From: a virus
IMG/VR virus record: IMGVR_UViG_3300032116_001086
Coordinates: 1 to 27,442 of that record
Strand: one strand, 5' to 3'
Length of the DNA stretch: 27,442 nt
Part shown: positions 22,101-27,442 of the stretch, in pieces
Layout: each line of letters opens with the position of its first letter
Numbering within the stretch: position 1 is the first letter of the stretch
Position numbers and translations under genes: made by a program
The notes under the pieces: model-generated
Seen by the model: only the letters and a program-made list of their open reading frames with translations
Databases searched by the model: none
Told to the model about the DNA's origin: nothing

Positions 22101-23781
22101 TTACTTAAACGGTCAGAAACTAGAGATCGGCAACGACTACGACGAGGTTGGATCGGTCAACACGGCCCAAGCGTCCGTCGACTTCATAAGAGACGACGGC
22201 TTAGTAGACGGCGATGTCATCGCCTTCAGGCTCGCTGCAAAGGGTGGTCTCTATACTATAGACCTAGGGACAACGACCACGCTGCAGCAAGCGTACGACA
22301 TGGGCGCGAACATCACCATCGACGACGGAACTCCGGTCACGATCAACGCGAGCGCCGGATACAAGGCCCTTCAACTCAACGGTGATTTGGGCGTAACGGG
22401 TGTCATCGACCCTCTAGGGCTTGAGTTCACGCCTACCGCGTCGAATCCTTTGAATCCGGCAAACAACGGCTTATGGGTCGACACGTCAGGACATCTCATC
22501 CATGAGCGGCCTAGTTTCTCGCCTTCATCTATCGACATCACAGAATCCATAACAAATCCAGCTTCTTTTTTAGTCGGCGGCGACGGCATCGACATCTTAG
22601 TCGATACAATATCCGTGGATCTTTCGGCAACGCCTGGTCTTGAGTTCGACTCTGGAAAGCTTCAGGCAAAGGTCGATCCGGTCGGCGCGGTCGTGGTCGG
22701 CATGAACGGTATCGCGGTCCAACTCGAAGCCACAGATCCTACCTTAGAGATCAACGGCAGCAACGAATTAGGCGTTAAGCTAGACCCAGCAGGAGCGATC
22801 GTAACTGACGCGTCTGGGATACTGGTTCAGCTCGAAGCTACAGATCCTACGCTAGAGATCAACGGCAGCAACGAGCTAGGCGTTAAGCTAGACGCTACAG
22901 GTTCCATAGTCACAGACACAGACGGCATCAAGGTTCAGCTTGAGGCTACAAACCCCACACTTCAGATCGACGGCAGCAATCAGCTCGGTGCAAAGCTTGA
23001 CGCTGCAGGGGCGATAGTCACTGGGACCAACGGCTTAAGCGTCGCCGTCGACGGCGTCACCGTACAGATCCAAGGCAATCAACTCGTCGTATCAGGCGTT
23101 CCTAACTTATTGTCTCAGTTCACAAACAACACCGGATCTGCGATAGCAGCAGGAAGCGTTGTAGCGGCCGGTGCAGTAGCAGGCGAGATCGTTCTGGCAT
23201 CTGCCTCGGATCTTGCGAATTCAGCAAAGATCGTCGGCATCGCGTACGCTATCATCAACGACGGAGATCCTGGCTTGGTTCTCACCTCCGGCATCGTAAC
23301 GATACCGGGTTCGTCGTTTACGCCAGGGCAACCGGTTTATCTCTCTCCAAGTGTAGCAGGCGGACTCACGACGTCTAAGCCTAACACCTACGGGCAAGCG
23401 ATAATGATAATCGGCGTCGCCACAGGAACAGACGAGATGACGTTCAAGCCTAGTCTAGTAGGCGTGGCATCGAACGTCTATCTGGAGTCTGATACTCTTG
23501 CAGCAGACTACACAGCAACCCAGACGGTCACCCTGCCGGTCGATTCAAGGGCCGGAAGTGCGATCCGCTACTACACAGTCGGAGACGCCATGCTTACGGT
23601 GTGGCTGAACGGCCAGAAACTCAAGGCTGGGCTCGACTACAACGAGGTCGGATCTGCGGGAACACAGTCCAACCAGATCGATCTTTTGGCAACGATAGAC
23701 GATCCTTATGTTACGGGAGACGTGCTCGAGTACAGGATCGAGCGCGATCAGGCTATGGTTATAGCGCTAGCAGGTCTGTAA
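19135..23781 (+). CDS. Large tail fibre / adsorption protein (gpH position)
   Basis: The protein has 1,548 residues from ATG 19135. The N-terminus (RVDLADFLSIQSYVASDFKE ... PVILKGFEVIDAP) looks like the part of a tail fibre that anchors to the baseplate. Around residues 345-395 is a module also seen in the J-like protein (AGSFSSLAKGDWIKQKGDDE). Residues about 480-620 carry two FCCH-like modules (AAHNLVEGDRVVVSNGTAFD; ANHGFATGQKVVIAGV). A 70-residue block, LDSRNGSVQAYYITG ... VYLNGQKLEIGNDYDEVGS, recurs at the C-terminus as VDSRAGSAIRYYTVG ... VWLNGQKLKAGLDYNEVGS. Between the two copies lie 36-residue tandem repeats (22615-23046) and an Ala/Val/Gly-rich domain. No depolymerase motif was recognised. 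It probably recognises the host surface. Confidence 0.7.
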   Translation: MSVLGRLLVGSQQRVDLADFLSIQSYVASDFKELVRSFVGSRPVILKGFEVIDAPNSIGTNSISIRVADSVLYDPTAAAGSFFSGLPEGNALSQPLVLGQELRPGAVNYIYLTLSTVGAAQDTRAFWDVDLNGGEGGEFNQTINTEAVLIVQAGVSTAGFPQGTIPVAKVNYSTSITEITDCRNLMYRLGTGGTSPDPNARFQFPPLPSAPYARSEPPSTINSAALPSPFFGGDKNIETLKDWMDAVMTKLVELSGTTYWYESTGDLSLVNVFDDALASSLKSKGKWQHSETTIGQVTWTEDIQYRKINDPRDIIIRAGTKTLLNEQIMWVQMVRNQKINPLDTPVTFITGAAYVNGAAGSFSSLAKGDWIKQKGDDEYLYARVVGFYNALNGSGSETTASAALSVKLEDVYGGVGGLTNAVYTKGVYENSDVQITDRDDFTAYNAGGNLYWLASRSDTIQKVGGIVVEDRTSTTIDSADGKSAKITFAAAHNLVEGDRVVVSNGTAFDGTYIVEIVSSTEVTIQTTATGSTSSATVGWAVVTSAARPANNSSSFIVESANHGFATGQKVVIAGVTPTVPDINGSYLVNVRNLTQFQIPYGGGALSPTLSAATVTCAKVILKTELGAVEVVQGETIDINEPDTKNLLSFIGMGSLAETNPVYVVPEATNNMLDGYSNYNSVSTDSLTTRVSRLTAMMADRVQDRGLRILGRMTFRNEGSGSDQIVTLSGDTLVVMKPGSASQSITAAGTYTLVANTAVVVDIDRNGSAAVVPSVVGFDANFLLQENRIVLFYRMSGTEIYSWDGSKILNSTSWTSNEYETSQNRNVTVFEAVGTRYDGTDLYFLDSVGYVYIKIPGSTNDNRIDVSNFTSGITVADDYSVWVRINRRALKTFTNLQTSATYQDSDAAGALYVTTSASVPTDQDVVVLYSVQGGMMIRHHMADLARQTVYEEYYVVSGNHSSPYTIQLPLDSRNGSVQAYYITGSGQLEVYLNGQKLEIGNDYDEVGSVNTAQASVDFIRDDGLVDGDVIAFRLAAKGGLYTIDLGTTTTLQQAYDMGANITIDDGTPVTINASAGYKALQLNGDLGVTGVIDPLGLEFTPTASNPLNPANNGLWVDTSGHLIHERPSFSPSSIDITESITNPASFLVGGDGIDILVDTISVDLSATPGLEFDSGKLQAKVDPVGAVVVGMNGIAVQLEATDPTLEINGSNELGVKLDPAGAIVTDASGILVQLEATDPTLEINGSNELGVKLDATGSIVTDTDGIKVQLEATNPTLQIDGSNQLGAKLDAAGAIVTGTNGLSVAVDGVTVQIQGNQLVVSGVPNLLSQFTNNTGSAIAAGSVVAAGAVAGEIVLASASDLANSAKIVGIAYAIINDGDPGLVLTSGIVTIPGSSFTPGQPVYLSPSVAGGLTTSKPNTYGQAIMIIGVATGTDEMTFKPSLVGVASNVYLESDTLAADYTATQTVTLPVDSRAGSAIRYYTVGDAMLTVWLNGQKLKAGLDYNEVGSAGTQSNQIDLLATIDDPYVTGDVLEYRIERDQAMVIALAGL
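22027..22242 (+). repeat. Fibre module C, internal copy
   Basis: About 72 residues: LPLDSRNGSVQAYYITGSG, VYLNGQKLEIGNDYDEVGS, DGLVDGDVIAFRL. It matches the C-terminal block at about 23524-23742 in the same order, so it is an internal duplication. Confidence 0.75.
22615..23046 (+). repeat. Four tandem 36-residue (108-bp) repeats in the fibre gene
   Basis: Units start at 22615, 22723, 22831 and 22939, exactly 108 bp apart. Copies 2 and 3 are nearly identical in protein: LEATDPTLEINGSNELGVKL is the same in both. Copy 4 reads LEATNPTLQIDGSNQLGAKL, and copy 1 is more diverged (GLEFDSGKLQAKVDPVGAVV). Each ends in a GI.VQ-type strand. A partial fifth unit (VDGVTVQIQGNQLVVSG) follows. Such repeats usually build the shaft of a trimeric fibre, and exact spacing makes unit number easy to change by recombination. 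Confidence 0.85.
23524..23742 (+). repeat. Fibre module C, C-terminal copy
   Basis: About 73 residues: LPVDSRAGSAIRYYTVGDA, VWLNGQKLKAGLDYNEVGS, DPYVTGDVLEYRIE. The shared strings are LNGQKL and (D/N)EVGS. It ends just before the short hydrophobic C-terminus. Confidence 0.75.
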
Positions 23782-23917
23782 CCAGCAGCTGCAATAAGCG
23801 GGTCGTCTAGCGATCGAGCGTGGTATATTAGAAGTAACACGTTCTCGGGGAGCTAACGAGACACGGCCGCTACGGCGTTATGTCATGCTCCCGACAAGTC
23901 ACCAGGGAGACCCTCAA
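23782..23917 (+). promoter_or_regulatory. Intergenic region with extended -10 candidate and structured leader
   Basis: TGG-TATATT (23821-23829) fits an extended -10 element; no clear -35 is seen. The leader that follows can fold. TCGGGGAGC (23845-23853) pairs with GCTCCCGA (23887-23894) with one bulged G. Inside it, GCCG/CGGC (around 23866-23876) makes a small hairpin. TCTCG (about 23843-23847) with CGAGA (about 23857-23861) is an alternative pairing that excludes part of the long stem. A GCAGCTGC palindrome sits at 23785-23792. No T-run follows, so this is not a classic terminator. Confidence 0.4.
23904..23910 (+). promoter_or_regulatory. Ribosome binding site that sets the fibre start at ATG 23918
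   Basis: AGGGAGA lies seven bases before ATG 23918. The in-frame upstream ATG at 23885 has no such site and falls in the leader stem, so the shorter protein is preferred. Confidence 0.65.
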
Positions 23918-25930
23918 ATGGCATTGCGCTTAGACTCACGCCAAGCACGCCAAAGATCAAGACTTGATCAGCTTAGCACTACGACTGATATTCGCTTAGA
24001 TGCGATACTCAACCTCATCAACGATGAGCTTACGCCTCCTCTGCGCCTTCGCTCCAACGAGAGATACTCGGTAAGCGGCGACGTAAACGACCAGAGACTC
24101 TGGATCGACGGCATCGAGGTGCTGACCAACGACGCGGTTCCGTCAGACACGGGAACAGACCGCAGTCGAACAATTCCTCCCATCAACAACCTTATGCCTA
24201 GCTACGCAGGCGGCGGAAGCATCACCTTCAACGCCAGCACCGGTGTCGCCACTGGAACCGGCTTGACGCTTGCCACATCGTACACCCTGCCTTCCATGAC
24301 CAACGGTCAGTGGGTATGGGTCATGGTGATGATCAACGGCTTAGGAAACTTTCTCCTGAGCTTCGGAACACCGGGCGCATCTAAAGCTGCAGCCACTAAG
24401 CCGGTAGCATTCAGCAACACGTTCGCCATCGGTCTGGTCGCGATCCAGAGAGGATCAAGCACGTACGGCACCGTCAACAACGAGAACATCGTGCAGTTCG
24501 TCGGCGGCGGCGGAGGCGGCGGAAGCGGTACCGGCAACCCGATACTTGAGACCGTAAAGAACACTCTGCTCGACAGCACCTACGAGCTCGTTACGCCGAA
24601 CATCTTCAAGGTGAACGAGAACGCCTTAGTAGACGGCGCCTCAACCGGCGCATACTCTCTGATCACCAACGCGTTCGAGTTCGCTTCTACCGGTCAAACA
24701 TACGTCTCCAGGCAGATGCTCGACTCGTCAGAGTTCCTGGGCCAGAGCAAAGACGTAAACAAGGTCATGCTTCAGGCGCTGTGGACGCCTGGATCAGTCG
24801 ACACGGCAGCCACTTATCAGGTAAGCCGCGACGGCGGAACCAACTGGAAGAACGTCACGATGTCTCGCGTCGGCGTAGCCACTGAGACTTACGTAGGCGA
24901 GTATACTTGGACGTCTGAAGACACGGCCGTAAGCGTAGGCACAGCAGGCGGAACCGGCGCCACCACCGCACTGAACCTTACTACTAATGCACGCATCGCG
25001 GGTCCAGCGCAACTTACATCTGCAACGCTGTTCGCTGCTGCGACACAGGTGAGATTCACCCTTGCTAGGACAGGGTCTCCTACCGGAAACCTCTACGCGT
25101 CGCTGGTCAAGCTCAGCGGCGGTTTAGTTTCGACCAACCCGGCGGACGTGATCGCAAGCTCTGGTCCTTTAGACATGAGCACGCTCACCGGCTCTGCGAC
25201 CGCATACACCTTCAACATGGGACCAGGCATCCTGGCTCCTGGCACAAGCTACGCGGTCGTTCTTCGCGCAGACTACATCAGCTTCAGCGCAGGCGTCAAC
25301 GAGGTCGTAGTTACCAGAGCCTCTTCAGGCACGACCGGCCAGCTCTACAACGCGACGACCGGCGTATGGAGCAGCGGAACCATCAGCGTACCCCAGATCA
25401 CTATCCTAGGAAGAAGCCTCGACCTTCGCGTAAGGATCACGAGCTCCGCCGGCAGCCGCGCGCTAGACGGCGTAGCGATCTACTACGATCCGACCTACAT
25501 GAGCCCAGCCACAGGCGTCAAGAGACTCGACACCAAGCGGTTCATGAGCACCGACAACCTCAGCAGCTTCACCATCAACTTCCTGCCTGATCCCGATCTT
25601 CTCACCGTCTACTACGTGGAAGGCGGTCAGGCTTTCAGGTTCGGCGCCTTCAGCCTAGACGGCTACACGGTCAGGTTCCCGACCAACTCGTTCAACAACG
25701 GCGGAGTCGCAAGCACGGTGACGCTGGTGTTCGAGCAGACCTCTGGCGGAAGCTTCGACAACAGCGACCTCAACAGGAGCCTGATGTCGTCGAACTACCT
25801 CGGAAGCATGGACGGATCCAACGATCTCTCCTCGCCGGCCCGCGGGATAAAGCTTAGAAACGGTGCCGGCACGCTGGTCGAGCTCGCAATCGACTCGAGC
25901 AACAACATCATAATCAGCACCTTGCCATAA
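23918..25930 (+). CDS. Second tail fibre / receptor-binding candidate
   Basis: The protein has 670 residues from ATG 23918 (an ATG at 23885 would add 11 residues). The N-terminus is charged and helical (LDSRQARQRSRLDQLSTTTD), suiting a trimer or baseplate anchor. A Gly-rich beta domain follows, ending in a run of glycines near residue 196 (FVGGGGGGGSGTG), a flexible linker. Residues 290-540 are Thr/Ser/Gly-rich and beta-sandwich-like (VRFTLARTGSPTGNLYASL, GILAPGTSYAVVLRADYI, then LDLRVRITSSAGSRALDGVA), a pattern seen in adhesin-like domains. The last 130 residues hold VYYVEGGQAFRFGAFSLDGY. No catalytic site is visible. It lies between two fibre genes, 15 bases before the next start, and is probably an adsorption structure. 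Confidence 0.6.
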   Translation: MALRLDSRQARQRSRLDQLSTTTDIRLDAILNLINDELTPPLRLRSNERYSVSGDVNDQRLWIDGIEVLTNDAVPSDTGTDRSRTIPPINNLMPSYAGGGSITFNASTGVATGTGLTLATSYTLPSMTNGQWVWVMVMINGLGNFLLSFGTPGASKAAATKPVAFSNTFAIGLVAIQRGSSTYGTVNNENIVQFVGGGGGGGSGTGNPILETVKNTLLDSTYELVTPNIFKVNENALVDGASTGAYSLITNAFEFASTGQTYVSRQMLDSSEFLGQSKDVNKVMLQALWTPGSVDTAATYQVSRDGGTNWKNVTMSRVGVATETYVGEYTWTSEDTAVSVGTAGGTGATTALNLTTNARIAGPAQLTSATLFAAATQVRFTLARTGSPTGNLYASLVKLSGGLVSTNPADVIASSGPLDMSTLTGSATAYTFNMGPGILAPGTSYAVVLRADYISFSAGVNEVVVTRASSGTTGQLYNATTGVWSSGTISVPQITILGRSLDLRVRITSSAGSRALDGVAIYYDPTYMSPATGVKRLDTKRFMSTDNLSSFTINFLPDPDLLTVYYVEGGQAFRFGAFSLDGYTVRFPTNSFNNGGVASTVTLVFEQTSGGSFDNSDLNRSLMSSNYLGSMDGSNDLSSPARGIKLRNGAGTLVELAIDSSNNIIISTLP

Positions 25931-25945
25931 CGGATAGGAACAGCC

Positions 25946-27442
25946 ATGCCAACGATCATCAAGACATTCACCAGTTCTCAGGGCGGTGTTAAGAACTACC
26001 TCAGCACCCGATCCTCATCCTTCTCAGGCTGGACGAACGTGGGAACCGGCGCGACCGGGTCCACGACCACCACCGCCGCCGAGCTGCCGGAGCTCAGCGT
26101 AGGCACCGCGCTGAAGGTGACCAACGGCGGCAGCGGATCCGGCTACGTCGAGAGCGACTTCTTCCAGGTAGACGCCTCGGACCTCGGCAAGCTGCTTGGT
26201 CTGACCTACAACCTCGAGACGAGCACGAGCCCGGCGTACGCCGCGAGCGACCTTCAGATTCAAGTGTGGGACGCGACGACGTCCGGCGGAACCTACGCGC
26301 AGAACACGACGCTCAACGTCGCCAACGTTCCCTCGTCGCCGACCGGCGGGACGATGCAGCTCTCGTTCTCGCAGAACCCGTCTCGTCCGTTCACTAGGAT
26401 CCGGATCGTCAGGGTCGCAGGTCTAGCCAACAGCTGGGCAAGCTTCAGCAGCATCACGGTCACGAGCGCGACCGGCGGACAGAGCGCTGCGATTAGTGAC
26501 CCGGTTTCCGTAACTATGACAACCAACCTTACCAACAACACAGTGACGGCAACAGAAACTCGCATCGGCTCTTGGGCGTTTTATAACGTGCTCATCAGCT
26601 TCACGGGCGCGCCGAGTGCGGGCAACCTAGCGTTGAACCTGCCATCTGGTAGGACAATAAACACTGCAGCACTTCTCAGCACTGACGCTACAAGCGGCAA
26701 CAACCTCCCTCATAGCTCAGGAACCTATAGAGATGCAGGAACAATTAGCTATCCGCTGACAATAGCGTACAACAGTACAACTTCTGTGGTGCTCTTCTAC
26801 ACAGACGATGCCGCTGCTGGTGTGGTGGTACAGAACAACATCACGGCCACAACTCCTACCACAATCGCCAACACTGACTACATCAAGATGAGTTTTGCAG
26901 TCCCCATCGCCGAATGGGCCGGCAGCGGCACCGTCAACTTAGGGCCTGGGGCTCAGGTCACTTACATTGCTGATGATGGCTCTTCAGATGTGTTTGGGCC
27001 AAACGGAGCGCTGGTTCCTAGCATCGCGTTTGGTTCGGGGGTTACTGACCGAGTTATTACGCTTAGCAACAAACAATCGACACTTAGCTATGATTTAGAA
27101 ATAAATTACAGGGGTTTTGGCTGGGCTAAAGCAAGTGACTTGTTTCCTTACACAACAGGTAACAATGCCTCGGCCACAAACGGCTACGGTATACAGGCGT
27201 TTCACTCTTCGGCTACGGAATACACGGTTAGATTTGGTAACAGAGGTACTAAAGTAGCCGCGTCTAACGTAGATAACGGGTCAGAAAGCTGGGCTACAGA
27301 AAACACTAATGGAACGCGGTTTAGACTTGTTGTTGCTAATCCCTCAAGCCCGGTTGGGTATGGTAAGTCCAACTCTAACGAGTTTGGCCTGGTTGCCCCT
27401 AGAAGGGGACAACAGGCGCTGACTGTGACGAGTACGCTCCCT
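25946..27442 (+). CDS. Third tail fibre / adsorption protein (partial at 3' edge)
   Basis: The frame is open from ATG 25946 to the end of the window (499 codons, no stop). AGGA at 25936-25939 gives a normal Shine-Dalgarno distance. Residues 1-180 (MPTIIKTFTSSQGGVKNYLS ...) form a Ser/Thr/Gly-rich beta domain coded with C/G third positions. From about residue 181 (base 26488) the codon choice shifts strongly to A/T third positions. The sequence there becomes a known kind of fibre module: GSWAFYNVLISFTGAPSAGN, then ALNLPSGRTIN, then YIKMSFAVPIAEWAGSGTVN. That pattern is widespread in phage tail fibre tips, as I recall it. The C-terminal end lies beyond the window. Confidence 0.65.
   Translation, partial: MPTIIKTFTSSQGGVKNYLSTRSSSFSGWTNVGTGATGSTTTTAAELPELSVGTALKVTNGGSGSGYVESDFFQVDASDLGKLLGLTYNLETSTSPAYAASDLQIQVWDATTSGGTYAQNTTLNVANVPSSPTGGTMQLSFSQNPSRPFTRIRIVRVAGLANSWASFSSITVTSATGGQSAAISDPVSVTMTTNLTNNTVTATETRIGSWAFYNVLISFTGAPSAGNLALNLPSGRTINTAALLSTDATSGNNLPHSSGTYRDAGTISYPLTIAYNSTTSVVLFYTDDAAAGVVVQNNITATTPTTIANTDYIKMSFAVPIAEWAGSGTVNLGPGAQVTYIADDGSSDVFGPNGALVPSIAFGSGVTDRVITLSNKQSTLSYDLEINYRGFGWAKASDLFPYTTGNNASATNGYGIQAFHSSATEYTVRFGNRGTKVAASNVDNGSESWATENTNGTRFRLVVANPSSPVGYGKSNSNEFGLVAPRRGQQALTVTSTLP

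Noticed and set aside
23785-23792. GCAGCTGC palindrome as an operator or attachment core
   Set aside because: Eight-bp palindromes are common by chance, and no second copy or integrase was seen.
23885-23917. Upstream ATG as start of the second fibre gene
   Set aside because: It has no Shine-Dalgarno sequence and lies in the leader stem, while ATG 23918 has AGGGAGA at the right distance.
25946-27442. Variable region of a diversity-generating retroelement in the fibre genes
   Set aside because: No reverse transcriptase, template repeat or adenine-biased variable repeat was found in the window.

Overview
The window is a 27.4 kb stretch of a double-stranded DNA tailed phage, or a prophage carrying the same module. 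It holds the tail-assembly and baseplate module of a contractile-tailed (myovirus-type) virus. All supported genes lie on the + strand, are tightly packed, and often overlap by one base or are separated by less than 15 bases. I see no integrase, transposase, tRNA, CRISPR array, polymerase or host gene. Base composition is moderately GC-rich and gives no safe clue to the host.

Layout. (1) Bases 3-565 hold the end of a tail-assembly chaperone gene and a second chaperone frame. The two are joined by an apparent programmed -1 ribosomal frameshift: slippery GGGAAAA, stop codon, then a hairpin. (2) 568-3513 is the presumed tape-measure protein. (3) 3525-7192 holds a baseplate hub (gp27/gpD-like), a central spike (gp5/gpV-like, OB fold plus beta-helix) and a further baseplate or tube-adaptor protein. 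(4) 7192-19038 holds the wedge genes in the order known from phage P2 (W, J, I): a gp25-like protein with a LysM/gp53-like segment in front, a giant baseplate J-like protein of about 2,690 residues, and a gpI-like protein. (5) 19135-27442 holds three long fibre or adsorption proteins; the last is cut off by the window end.

How it works together. The chaperones fold and load the tape measure, which sets tail length. The hub and spike form the centre of the baseplate. The W/J/I wedge proteins surround it and hold the sheath until contraction. The fibre proteins attach to the wedge and recognise the host surface. Genes from 568 to 19038 look like one translationally coupled transcript. The two main gaps (19039-19134 and 23782-23917) each hold a candidate promoter -10 element and a leader, so the fibre genes may have their own transcription.

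Most unusual points. The J-like protein keeps recognisable N- and C-terminal ends but has roughly 2,000 residues of repeated beta-rich modules between them. Some of these module types recur in the neighbouring gpI-like and fibre proteins, which suggests domain shuffling within this gene cluster. The other notable points are the frameshift cassette, the W-like fusion, the 36-residue fibre repeats, and a sharp change in codon use inside the last fibre gene. All family assignments come from reading motifs by eye; no database search was run.
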